This document shows positions 7,898 through 15,956 of a stretch of DNA of 64,000 bases, piece after piece; the stretch's first letter is position 1, and each line of letters starts with the position of its first letter. The position numbers and the translations under genes are program-made. Below the pieces are notes generated by a model. That model ran no database searches and had not been told where the DNA came from. It was given only the letters and a program-made list of their open reading frames with translations. Source of the stretch: Geitlerinema sp. PCC 7407 (GTDB taxonomy: Bacteria; Cyanobacteriota; Cyanobacteriia; PCC-7407); contig NC_019703.1 of the NCBI RefSeq assembly GCF_000317045.1, positions 670,501 to 734,500 of the forward strand, given 5' to 3'.

Positions 7898-9319
7898 CTA
7901 AACCAGTGCTGACAGGAGAGCTTGAAGCTTTAGTTTAATCTCTGCCAGCTCCCGTTCAGGCTCCGACCCGGCCACGATGCCCACGCCAGCGTACAGGCGC
8001 GCGTGGCGTCCTTCGAGCAGGGCAGATCGAATTCCCACAATAAATTCACTGTTGCCCTGGTAGTCCACCCAGCCCAGGGGTGCGGCGTAGAGCGATCGCG
8101 CAAAAGGCTCGTGGTGGCCGATCTGCTGGCAGGCGATCGCCCGCGGCGTCCCGGCCACAGCAGGCGTCGGGTGCAGCGCCGCCACGATTTCGAGGGGGTG
8201 GACATCCGGCGGCACCGGCGCCTGGATCGGCGTCCACAGGTGCTGAATATTCGACAGGGTCAAGATCCGGGGCAGGGGCGATCGCTGGGGCACCAAGCCC
8301 AGGGCCAGCAGCTGCTGCAAAATGAAATCCAGCACCAGCTGGTGTTCGTGGCGCTCCTTGACGCTCTGGCGCAGATCCTGGGCCAGCCGCAGGTCCTCCT
8401 GGGGCGTGGCGCCGCGCGGCGCTGACCCGGCCAGGGCATCGGTTTTGAGGCGCTGCTGACGGATGCTGATCAGGCGCTCGGGACTGGCTCCCAGGAAGTT
8501 TTGGCCCTGGCCGTTGCCCATGGAAAAGACGTGGCAGTCGGGGTAGAGGCGGCGCAGGTTATCTAGGCAGGCCGGCAGCCGAAAGGCCCGCGCCGCCGTC
8601 ACGTCCACCGCGTGGGCCAAGACCACTTTGTGAAATGCCTGATCGGCGATGTCCTGAAGTACGCGCTGCACCGACGCCTGGAACTGGCTGACCGGCACCA
8701 CGTCCCGCTGCTGGAAGGTCTGGGACGGCCGCGATCGCGGGGAGGGCGAAAGGGAAGAGACGGCCTGGATCGCCTGAATGCGCTGCCACAGCAGGTCGGC
8801 CAAAGGCTCCGGCGAATCCTGGGGCGCGATCGCCACATTGGCCACCAGCACCGTGCGCTGGTAGTGGCGGGCCACCTGCCAGCGCGGCAAAAACACCGTC
8901 GCCGCCGGAAAAGGCGCCTTGGGCGATCGCTCAGCCTCCGAGAAGGTAAAGCCACAGAAAAAGTGCGGGCCAGCAAAGGGCGTTTCTGATGCGCCAACAG
9001 CAACAATTTTCTTGAGCTCTTGTTGGATTCGCTGCTGCGCAATTTGAAAGCGATTTTGGCCCTCTAATTGAAAGTGAATAACGCTGTCGATTGCGGCGAT
9101 CGCCACAGATTGACAGGGCTTTTCAAAATAGAAATGAAGCTGATTTTCTTGGTAGAAGTTTTCTAAAAATGCAAGCGGATCAATTGTGTTGATCTCCAGA
9201 GAAATACTAATGAGCTGCTGTTGATTTTCATGGCTCGCCACTTGGTGAGAAGCCAGCAGAAGATTCAACAGTTCTCGACGGCTTTGAAGAAGATTCGCGC
9301 AAGACGGTGTAGCTGGCAT
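7898..9319 (-). CDS. menF: Isochorismate synthase
   Basis: Chorismate-utilising enzyme that makes isochorismate, the entry step to phylloquinone. The frame is open upstream to 9598, but the added 93 residues look non-coding, so I place the start at the ATG at 9319 (MPATPSCANLLQSRRELLNL), giving 473 residues, the usual length. Signatures of the chorismate-binding domain: FSMGNGQGQNFLGASPERLI, ALAGSAPRGATPQED, VAALHPTPAVAGTPR and VGIVAGSEPERELAEIKLK. It is the first gene of the leftward menF-menD unit and divergent from menA, with a 467-base gap between them. Confidence 0.93.
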   Translation of the reverse strand: MPATPSCANLLQSRRELLNLLLASHQVASHENQQQLISISLEINTIDPLAFLENFYQENQLHFYFEKPCQSVAIAAIDSVIHFQLEGQNRFQIAQQRIQQELKKIVAVGASETPFAGPHFFCGFTFSEAERSPKAPFPAATVFLPRWQVARHYQRTVLVANVAIAPQDSPEPLADLLWQRIQAIQAVSSLSPSPRSRPSQTFQQRDVVPVSQFQASVQRVLQDIADQAFHKVVLAHAVDVTAARAFRLPACLDNLRRLYPDCHVFSMGNGQGQNFLGASPERLISIRQQRLKTDALAGSAPRGATPQEDLRLAQDLRQSVKERHEHQLVLDFILQQLLALGLVPQRSPLPRILTLSNIQHLWTPIQAPVPPDVHPLEIVAALHPTPAVAGTPRAIACQQIGHHEPFARSLYAAPLGWVDYQGNSEFIVGIRSALLEGRHARLYAGVGIVAGSEPERELAEIKLKLQALLSALV

Positions 9320-9786
9320 GGAGAGATGAATCACGAAGGTTTCTGCAATCCTGCAAACGGGATTAAACAATGTGGCGTCACCCGAGGGAAAACCCCCGGC
9401 TCTCATCCAAGCACCGAAGCTCAGGCAGTCCGCAGTCTGCAATCGCACCGAAGCTCTATGTAGTATTGTGCCGTGTCTGCTTCCCTCCTTAGCCATCAAA
9501 GGAGATCTCGCAACCGTTGGCCAGTCGACTAGCGGCGGTTTTTGGCGATCGGGCCTCTTCTCCAGCGCCCATTCGTCCGGGTACCCAAGCAGCCTCAAAG
9601 CTCCAGTTTACAAGGCTTGAGGGCGATCGCTCCCTTTGTGCCTTGCTCTAATCTACGACGCTAGGCGATCCCAAGGCGATCGCTCGAATTGCGAAGCTTA
9701 GTTAAGCTAGGCCCGTAGAAATATCCCGGCACTGGCCTCCAGATCGTAGAATTAGTGGGCTTGTGCCTATCACCTCCCATGGTCGA
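9320..9786. other. Divergent intergenic region menF/menA
   Basis: About 467 bases containing HIP1 sites. The menF frame stays open here but has no family-like sequence. It must hold the promoters for both arms of the men cluster; I cannot assign clear -35/-10 pairs. A GTG at 9763 is an alternative menA start. Confidence 0.5.
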
Positions 9787-10695
9787 ATGACAACACAATC
9801 GCTTACGCCAACTAACAGAAAAAAACTGTGGATGGCAGCAATCAAACCTCCCATGTATACCGTTGCTGTCATTCCGATTTGGGTCGGAACTGCGATCGCA
9901 TTCTTCGATCTTCAAGGTATTAATCAAACTATTTTCTGGACCTTCTTAGGATCCGCTGTTTTGATCATTGCGTGGCTCAATTTGAGCAACGATGTTTTTG
10001 ATTCTGAAACCGGCATCGACGTTAATAAACCCCATTCGGTTGTCAATCTCACGGGCAATAAGTCCCTAGTCTTTTGGATTGCCAACTTGGCCCTGATTTC
10101 TGGCATTCTCGGCGTGCTTTCCATTGCTTGGTGGCAGCAGGATTTCACCGTCATTGGCTTGGTGCTGGTGGCCTGCGCCCTGGGCTACACCTACCAAGGC
10201 CCGCCGTTCCGGCTGGGCTACCAGGGGCTGGGCGAGATTATTTGCTTCTTTACCTTCGGGCCGCTGGCGGTGGCGGCAGCCTACTACAGTCAGGCCCAAA
10301 CCTGGTCCAGCAACAGCCTGGCCGCCTCGGTGATTGTTGGTGTGCTCACGAGCGTGATTCTGTTTTGCTCCCACTTTCACCAGGTCAAAGAAGACGTCGC
10401 CGCTGGCAAGCGATCGCCCATTGTGCGGCTGGGAACCCTGCGCGGGGCGCGGCTTTTGCCGTGGATCTGCGGGGTCACCTACGGCCTGAATGCGATGCTG
10501 GCGATCGCCGGGATTTTGCCGCCGTGGACGCTGCTGAGCCTGATTAGCGTGCCCCTGGCCCACAAGCTCGTACGCCACGTCCGGCAGTTCCACGACCAGC
10601 CCGAGAAGGTCAGCAACTGCAAATTTATCGCGGTGGGGCTGCACTTCTGGTACGGCCTGATGTTTGGCCTGGGCTACTGGGTCGCGGCTGCTTGA
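9787..10695 (+). CDS. menA: 1,4-dihydroxy-2-naphthoate phytyltransferase
   Basis: UbiA-family integral membrane prenyltransferase that attaches the phytyl (or other prenyl) chain to DHNA. About 302 residues from the ATG at 9787 (MTTQSLTPTNRKKLW); a GTG 24 bases upstream is in frame. The two Asp-rich metal/diphosphate motifs are visible: NLSNDVFDSETGID and, later, HQVKEDVAAGKRSP. About eight or nine hydrophobic segments follow the UbiA pattern, including GYTYQGPPFRLGYQGLGE. The stop codon overlaps the menC start by four bases, so translation of the rightward menA-menC-menE unit is coupled. Confidence 0.94.
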   Translation: MTTQSLTPTNRKKLWMAAIKPPMYTVAVIPIWVGTAIAFFDLQGINQTIFWTFLGSAVLIIAWLNLSNDVFDSETGIDVNKPHSVVNLTGNKSLVFWIANLALISGILGVLSIAWWQQDFTVIGLVLVACALGYTYQGPPFRLGYQGLGEIICFFTFGPLAVAAAYYSQAQTWSSNSLAASVIVGVLTSVILFCSHFHQVKEDVAAGKRSPIVRLGTLRGARLLPWICGVTYGLNAMLAIAGILPPWTLLSLISVPLAHKLVRHVRQFHDQPEKVSNCKFIAVGLHFWYGLMFGLGYWVAAA

Positions 10696-11663
10696 TCGCC
10701 TATCGCTGCGAGTTTCGCCGCTACCGCCGCCCCTTTCAGCGGCCCCTGTGCACCCACCACGGGAGCTGGACGGCCCGGGAGGGCATTTTGGTGCGGCTGA
10801 CGAGAGACAGCGGCGAGGTCAGCTTTGGAGAGATCGCGCCGATTCCCTGGTTTGGCACCGAAACCCTCGAGGAGGCCTGGAGCCTGTGTCAGGCGCTCGG
10901 TCCAACCGTGAGTCCAGGGGCGATCGCCGCCATTCCCGAGACGCACCCAGCCTGTCAGTTTGGCCTAGAGTCTGCCCTGCTGGGGCTGCGATCGCCCCTG
11001 GGTAAGCGGCCCTGCTGTCACCTCCTGCCCACCGGTCCCGCTGCCCTGAGCGCCTGGCAAGCACCCGTCACAGCAGGCGTCCGCACCCTCAAGGTCAAGG
11101 TCGGGATGGCAGAGCCGCAGGACGAAATAGTCTGGCTGCAAACCCTCGCCCGCCAGCTCCCCGAGGGGGTCAAGCTGCGCCTCGACGCCAACGGGGGCCT
11201 CAGCCTGGAGCAGGCGCAGCAGTGGCTGGCGATGGGCGATCGCCTGCCCAATCTCGAATTTCTTGAGCAGCCCCTGGCTCCAGGCCAGCTGGACCTCATG
11301 CTGGCGCTGGCGGCCCAGTTTCGCACGCCCCTGGCCCTCGACGAGTCCGTGGCCACGCTGGCGCAGCTGCGGGATTGCCACGATCGCGGCTGGCGGGGCA
11401 TTGTGGTGATCAAGCCTGCGATCGCCGGGTTTCCGTCCCAGGTGCGCCAGTTTTGCCAGCAGCACGCCCTGGACGTGGTGGTCTCCTCGGCCCTCGAAAC
11501 CGTCGTCGGCCAGCAAGCTGGCCTCGCTCTGGCTGCTGAAATAGGTACGCCGGGCCGCGCCGTGGGCTACGGCATTGATCACTGGTTTGCCAACGCTTCC
11601 GAAACTCCATGGTTTTTTCGTCCCCCCTTCGAGGACCTCTGGCGTCACCTGCCGCCGTCCTAG
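10692..11663 (+). CDS. menC: o-Succinylbenzoate synthase
   Basis: Enolase-superfamily dehydratase forming o-succinylbenzoate. 323 residues beginning at a TTG (10692) that shares TTGA with the menA stop. The conserved barrel residues are all visible: the KVKVG lysine pair, LDANGG (first metal Asp), LEQPL (Glu), ALDESVA (Asp) and VIKPAI (catalytic Lys). The N-terminal capping domain contains FGEIAPIPWFG. Its 3' end overlaps menE by 55 bases in another frame. The TTG start and overlaps imply coupled translation with both neighbours. Confidence 0.93.
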   Translation: MIAYRCEFRRYRRPFQRPLCTHHGSWTAREGILVRLTRDSGEVSFGEIAPIPWFGTETLEEAWSLCQALGPTVSPGAIAAIPETHPACQFGLESALLGLRSPLGKRPCCHLLPTGPAALSAWQAPVTAGVRTLKVKVGMAEPQDEIVWLQTLARQLPEGVKLRLDANGGLSLEQAQQWLAMGDRLPNLEFLEQPLAPGQLDLMLALAAQFRTPLALDESVATLAQLRDCHDRGWRGIVVIKPAIAGFPSQVRQFCQQHALDVVVSSALETVVGQQAGLALAAEIGTPGRAVGYGIDHWFANASETPWFFRPPFEDLWRHLPPS

Positions 11664-13141
11664 CCCAGCGCGCCCAGGATGACTGGCTGATCGGCGGCGA
11701 TCGCGCGGCCTTCTGGGCTCATTTCGGGCACTATCAGGCCCAGCTTGGCCCCGAGCCCCGGCGCATCCTGCTAGCAGAAGCCGACCCCGTCAAGTTCTTG
11801 GCGGGGTTCATGGCTGCCTGCGCTGCTGGGCACCCCGTCTTTTTGGCCAATCCCCGCTGGGCAGACCGGGAATGGGCAACGGTCCTGGAGCAGGTCCAGC
11901 CCGACGCGATCTGGGCAGAGGCCGACACCGTCGCCCGCAGCCCCGCCTGGAAGCGCCCAACTCAGGGCGATCGCCCGCCTGCCCAGGGCATCCTGATTCC
12001 TACGGGCGGATCGTCGGGCCAGATTCGCTTTGTCGTCCACACCTGGGAGACCCTGATGGCCTCCGTCGCGGGCTTTCAGCAGCACTTCCAGGCATCGCAG
12101 GTCAATGCCTGCTGCGTGCTGCCCCTCTACCACGTCAGCGGCCTGATGCAGTTTTTGCGGGCCTTCTGCTCGGGAGGCCAGCTGGTCTTGGGCCAGCGCC
12201 TAGAGGAGGTGTTGGCCGATCTTCACCGTGCCCCCCGCTTTGAGGCGCCAGATTTTTTCCTGTCCCTGGTGCCCACCCAGCTCCAGCGTGCCCTGGCTGA
12301 TGCCGAGGCGATCGCGCTTTTACGGCCATTTCGGGCGATTTTGCTGGGAGGCGCTCCCGCTTGGCCCAGTTTGCTGCACGAGGCTCGGCGCTCCGGCCTA
12401 CCGCTAGCGCCTACCTACGGCATGACCGAAACCGCGTCCCAAATTGTCACGCTCCGGCCCGCAGACTTTTTGGCTGGGCAGACCGGCAGTGGGCCAAGCT
12501 TGCCCCACGCCGCGATCGCCCTTGACCCGCCCGACAGCACGGCTGAAGCCCCCGGCCTGATTACGATTCGAGCAGCTTCCCTGGGGCTTGGCTACTACGG
12601 CGATCGCCCCTTTAACGGCGTCTTTCAGCCGGGAGATCTGGGCTTTTGGGATGACCAGGGCAGCCTGCACGTGGTCGGTCGCCAGCAGGAGCAAATTCTG
12701 ACGGGGGGCGAAAATGTCTTTCCGGCGGAGGTCGAGGCCGCTATCCGGGCCACCCAACGGGTGGCAGATGTGGCTGTGGTGGGCTTGCCCGATGACGAGT
12801 GGGGAGAGGTCGTCGTCGCGGTTTACGCGCCCTGGCCCGATCGCCCCGTCACGCCTTCTGATCTCCAACAGGCGATCGCCCCCGCGCTTAGCCGCTTCAA
12901 GCAGCCCAAGCACTGGTTCGTCCGCGCTCCTCTGCCCCGCAACCGCCAGGGCAAACTCGATCGGGCCGAGCTGCGAGCCTGGGCCATCACCCAGCGGACT
13001 CTTGCCACTGCCCCAGCCAGCGCTGTAGCTCCTCCGTCAGCGGCACCCGCTGCCGAGGCTCCGTCTGGATGCACACATGGCGCGTCAGCACGTGGGCCAC
13101 AGACTGAGGCAGGGGGTCCTGCTCAAACTCGATGCGGCTGA
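11609..13141 (+). CDS. menE: o-Succinylbenzoate-CoA ligase with atypical C-terminal tail
   Basis: ANL-superfamily acyl-CoA synthetase that activates o-succinylbenzoate. 510 residues. Signatures are IPTGGSSGQIRFVVHTW (phosphate loop), PTYGMTETASQI, FQPGDLGFWDDQGSLHVVGR and GGENVFPAEVEAA; the C-terminal lysine region is NRQGKLDRAELRAW. The recognisable family sequence ends near residue 460. The remaining 51 residues are Ala/Pro/Gly-rich and lie exactly antisense to the thioesterase gene (12987-13141), so the tail is probably neutral read-through rather than a domain. It is the third gene of the menA-menC-menE unit. Confidence 0.92.
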   Translation: MVFSSPLRGPLASPAAVLAQRAQDDWLIGGDRAAFWAHFGHYQAQLGPEPRRILLAEADPVKFLAGFMAACAAGHPVFLANPRWADREWATVLEQVQPDAIWAEADTVARSPAWKRPTQGDRPPAQGILIPTGGSSGQIRFVVHTWETLMASVAGFQQHFQASQVNACCVLPLYHVSGLMQFLRAFCSGGQLVLGQRLEEVLADLHRAPRFEAPDFFLSLVPTQLQRALADAEAIALLRPFRAILLGGAPAWPSLLHEARRSGLPLAPTYGMTETASQIVTLRPADFLAGQTGSGPSLPHAAIALDPPDSTAEAPGLITIRAASLGLGYYGDRPFNGVFQPGDLGFWDDQGSLHVVGRQQEQILTGGENVFPAEVEAAIRATQRVADVAVVGLPDDEWGEVVVAVYAPWPDRPVTPSDLQQAIAPALSRFKQPKHWFVRAPLPRNRQGKLDRAELRAWAITQRTLATAPASAVAPPSAAPAAEAPSGCTHGASARGPQTEAGGPAQTRCG

Positions 13142-13421
13142 CCGTGTAGGAGATTTCAAACTCCGACTCCCGCAGCAGGACTGGGCTCAGATTCACCCGA
13201 ACGCGATCGCCGCAAAACAGAGGCTTCTGGAAATCGCTCTCTGCGTGAATCACCGGCACCGCCACCGAGCCCCCGCCAAAAAATTGCTTGAGCCTGATTC
13301 CGGATGCCGCCAGAGAAGCCTCGTAAGCCTCATGGCAGAGCGTGAGCAGGTTTGCGAAGTACACGACGCCCGCTGCGTCAGTTTCCTGGAAGCGGATGAT
13401 TCGGGTGTAGGTAAAAGCCAT
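12987..13421 (-). CDS. 1,4-dihydroxy-2-naphthoyl-CoA hydrolase (hotdog thioesterase)
   Basis: Hotdog-fold (4HBT) thioesterase of 144 residues from the ATG at 13421 (MAFTYTRIIRFQETDAAG). The catalytic motif is QETDAAGVVYFANLL, where the Asp is the active-site residue, followed by HEAYEASLAASG. It hydrolyses DHNA-CoA made by MenB. An in-frame ATG at 13475 would add 18 atypical residues. It is convergent with menE and overlaps it by 155 bases, an unusually large antisense overlap. Its presence next to the other men genes makes the DHNA-CoA assignment strong. Confidence 0.9.
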   Translation of the reverse strand: MAFTYTRIIRFQETDAAGVVYFANLLTLCHEAYEASLAASGIRLKQFFGGGSVAVPVIHAESDFQKPLFCGDRVRVNLSPVLLRESEFEISYTVSRIEFEQDPLPQSVAHVLTRHVCIQTEPRQRVPLTEELQRWLGQWQESAG

Positions 13422-13652
13422 TAGACCGGTGTAGCTGGGGGCACGCTGAAAAACAGAGATTCCTCTCTGACACAAGGGTACAAGCTTGAGGAATCGGATG
13501 CAGAGGTAGACCCATCAGGCACCCAAAATTCCTGGCTGGCTCGGCTTTTTTTCAGCTTCTTTAATGCCCTGCAAGACTCAAAGGATGAGGCGAGGTCTCG
13601 CTCCCTCGCGCAGGAGCATCTACAACCATGGACAGATTCTGATTAAATCGCT

Positions 13653-13676
13653 CTATCACCATTAATCACTTGATAG
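13653..13676. promoter_or_regulatory. Candidate operator: CTATCA-N12-TGATAG dyad
   Basis: CTATCA (13653-13658) and TGATAG (13671-13676) are perfect inverted half-sites about 50 bases upstream of the ArsR-type gene. ArsR/SmtB repressors often bind inverted repeats in their own promoter, so autoregulation is plausible. The match is short and could be chance. Confidence 0.35.
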
Positions 13677-13726
13677 AATTGAACTGCTAGAATCTGGGGA
13701 TCAATGCTTTTGATGACAGGACGGGC

Positions 13727-14140
13727 ATGGATTTAGGAAAGCCTGTGGCCCAAGAGGTTGTACAGCAGGTCGCAGAGTACTTTAGTATTCTGGGCGAGCC
13801 CATGCGGCTGCGCATCCTCAACCTCCTGCGGGATGAAGAGAAATGTGTGCAGGATCTAGTTGTCGCAACGGCGACAAGCCAGGCGAATGTGTCCAAGCAC
13901 CTCAAGGTGATGCTGCAAGCGGGTATCCTCAGCCGACGCACCGAAGGGACATCGGCCTATTACCGAGTCGCAGACGAGCTGACCTTCGAGCTGTGCACGC
14001 TGGTGTGCGATCGCCTCGCGAGCCGTATCGAAGAGCAGGCGCGCCAGTTCCGAGACTTCAGCATGGCCAGCCGCGCCACCGCCAGCATTTACGAAGATGC
14101 ACCAGGGGTAGAGCGGGCCGTATCAGACGCCACCCCCTAG
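13727..14140 (+). CDS. ArsR/SmtB-family transcriptional regulator
   Basis: A 137-residue winged-helix regulator. The DNA-binding part reads YFSILGEPMRLRILNLL, then CVQDLVVATATSQANVSKHLKVM (recognition helix SQANVSKHL), then the wing GILSRRTEGTSAYYRV. The type-1 metal site of SmtB/ArsR (ELCVCDL) is reduced to one cysteine (EKCVQDL). Two further cysteines lie in the last helix (ELCTLVCDRL), so a metal or redox signal is possible but not shown. No obvious target gene lies beside it. The ATG at 13727 follows a dyad that may be its operator. Confidence 0.82.
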   Translation: MDLGKPVAQEVVQQVAEYFSILGEPMRLRILNLLRDEEKCVQDLVVATATSQANVSKHLKVMLQAGILSRRTEGTSAYYRVADELTFELCTLVCDRLASRIEEQARQFRDFSMASRATASIYEDAPGVERAVSDATP

Positions 14141-14214
14141 TTCGCCCAGCCCAAATTTAAGCGTTTTGCGAGTCCAGGACCGCCGACAGAGCTGCGGCTC
14201 CGGACAGCAAAATT

Positions 14215-14249
14215 GCTCTAGGAAGCGGCGTGGGAGCACTTCCTAGAGC
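14215..14249. terminator. Perfect 11-bp hairpin between convergent genes
   Basis: GCTCTAGGAAG (14215-14225) and CTTCCTAGAGC (14239-14249) form a perfect stem with a 13-base loop. Read leftward it is followed by AATTTTGC, a short T tract, so it should terminate the GerMN gene. It may also stop the ArsR transcript. Confidence 0.6.
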
Positions 14250-14270
14250 CTGATCAAACTTCTGAAAAAT

Positions 14271-14885
14271 CTAGAGGCGGAAATCTTGCTGGAAAGCCTC
14301 GCGGGTCAGAGGCTGAGCAACCGTAATGCCTTCACCGCCCAAGACTTCGAGCGGCTTCCCTTCTATGGAGATCCAAACGGGTGCATCTGGATCCAGGCTG
14401 GTGGCTGTGTAGAGCACCTGGGCCACCCGACCCGTCATCGAGGCGCTACCGCCCCCTTGGGTAAAGTTCTCGGACAAATCCACGTGTACGCCGTCTTCTT
14501 TGACGCTGAGGCTGCGCAGCTGAGTGCCAGCAGGAATCGTCGAGGCCTGCTCACCCGTCGGCTGAGCCGTCAGCAGGGTGGTAAAGGCTCGCTCAAGGGC
14601 CACAGAAGGAGAAGCGTTGGCGGCGACCTGCACAGGGCGGGGCGCAAGCTCTAGGCTCGTGCCGGTGTCCTGGAGCCAGTACACTCGCGCGGTGGACTCG
14701 GAGGCCGGATCAAGGGCCTGGTCTGAGGGGCCTTGGGTGGTCTGGGTCGACTGAGGCAATAGGGCCTGCCGAGACAAGAAAGCCGCTGTACCACCCCCAA
14801 GGGCAACGACTAGGGCTGAGACTCCCGCAACCAAGATGATGGGCAAGCGAGAAGTGTGCTCAGAGTAACGGGAATGGTCTTGCAT
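14271..14885 (-). CDS. GerMN-domain membrane-anchored protein
   Basis: A 204-residue protein. It has an N-terminal membrane anchor (LPIILVAGVSALVVALGGG) followed by a Ser/Thr/Gln linker and a GerMN (sporulation/germination) domain from about residue 65. The domain shows the characteristic VYWLQDTG opening, the LERAFTTLLTAQPTG helix, GVHVDLSENF and TGRVAQVLYTATSL. GerMN domains occur on extracytoplasmic proteins in many non-sporulating bacteria, where their ligand is unknown. The start ATG at 14885 has GGAGA upstream. The adjacent genes do not suggest a pathway. Confidence 0.8.
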   Translation of the reverse strand: MQDHSRYSEHTSRLPIILVAGVSALVVALGGGTAAFLSRQALLPQSTQTTQGPSDQALDPASESTARVYWLQDTGTSLELAPRPVQVAANASPSVALERAFTTLLTAQPTGEQASTIPAGTQLRSLSVKEDGVHVDLSENFTQGGGSASMTGRVAQVLYTATSLDPDAPVWISIEGKPLEVLGGEGITVAQPLTREAFQQDFRL

Positions 14886-15104
14886 GATTTGAGTCTCCTA
14901 CACCGATGGGACTGATTTTGAAGCGGGAGATAGGGCCTTTGTCGCTTTCTGTTGGATGGCCTTTTGGCGGAAAGCTACGCTGGCAATTTCTCGAAGTACA
15001 CCCTAGGTCTAACTGTGCGAACCCTGATTGTTTGCGTTGTCCTGGGTCGGAAGCGATCGCCCAGGGACAAAAGGGGCGCTACTAATCTCTACAGGCCCCA
15101 AGGA

Positions 15105-15902
15105 TCATTTTCCTGATACTAGGACGCTGGGTTCTGCGCGAACAAATACGGCAGCTTGCAGTTGGTCAGCATCTATCTCCAATTGTAGAAGGCGAGCAAC
15201 GATGCCGCCCTCTGCCAGACGACCCAAATCTACGCGATCGCGAATGCCTTTGGAGATGGACTGGACCAGACGGTCCGGAACCGCCTGACCGTCCACGGTC
15301 ATCACGGGCTCAATGAGGTTGAGGCGCTGACCGGCCAAGACTTCGAGACCCGTCTCCGCCACCACCACCGTGGGCTGGGTGTCGCCCTCCTGCAAAAGCC
15401 CCACTTGGACCCGCAGGCGATTGTTGCCCAGGAATTCGATCTGGGGCTCGATGAAGTCGTAGCGCTCGATTTCCTGGGCTTCTTGATCGCGAAAAAAGCT
15501 GATGCCGAATTTTTGCAGGCGCTGGACGGCGGTAGGCGATCGCAGGGCGCGGTTGAGGTCTTCTTCGGTGAGGGCAAGCCGCACTCCGGCCTGGACGGGT
15601 GCTTCGAGGCGCGGCTTGCCCTGGCGCAGGGCCTGGGGGTCGAGGTGGATCGGGTCGGTCTCCACCTCTAGCTCGGCAATGCGCACTTCGGGAATCGGAA
15701 ACACGCCCCGCCCGGCAATGCGCACCTGATCCAGGTTGCCCTGGAGCACCTGGTGGGTGGGGCTGTTGTCAATGCGAACCTGGAGCTGCTCAACGGACGA
15801 GAGCTGGTTGCGGATTGCTTTTTCGGCTAGCTGGTCCGCCACAAAGCCAGCGGGCGAGACCAGACCCAGCAGGCCAGACAGCAAAATCGCCAGAAATTCC
15901 AT
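15105..15902 (-). CDS. DUF2993 (LmeA-like) protein
   Basis: About 265 residues from the ATG at 15902 (MEFLAILLSGLLGLV). A hydrophobic N-terminus is followed by ADQLAEKAIRNQLSSVEQLQVRIDN and a beta-rich fold containing GNLDQVRIAGRGV, VQAGVRLALTEEDLNRAL and LLQLEIDADQLQAAVFVRA, typical of cyanobacterial DUF2993 proteins. The family includes mycobacterial LmeA, which binds phospholipid, so lipid binding in the periplasm or membrane is inferred. It lies upstream of GerMN and downstream of proS on the same strand with gaps of over 50 bases, so an operon is uncertain. Confidence 0.8.
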   Translation of the reverse strand: MEFLAILLSGLLGLVSPAGFVADQLAEKAIRNQLSSVEQLQVRIDNSPTHQVLQGNLDQVRIAGRGVFPIPEVRIAELEVETDPIHLDPQALRQGKPRLEAPVQAGVRLALTEEDLNRALRSPTAVQRLQKFGISFFRDQEAQEIERYDFIEPQIEFLGNNRLRVQVGLLQEGDTQPTVVVAETGLEVLAGQRLNLIEPVMTVDGQAVPDRLVQSISKGIRDRVDLGRLAEGGIVARLLQLEIDADQLQAAVFVRAEPSVLVSGK

Positions 15903-15956
15903 GGGTTCCCCCAAGACACTGCAACGAACGGGAGCGGCTCTGGCCTGCGATCGCCC

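Noticed and set aside
9320-9598. 93-codon N-terminal extension of menF
   Set aside because: Sequence does not look like isochorismate synthase and the internal ATG gives the family's normal length.
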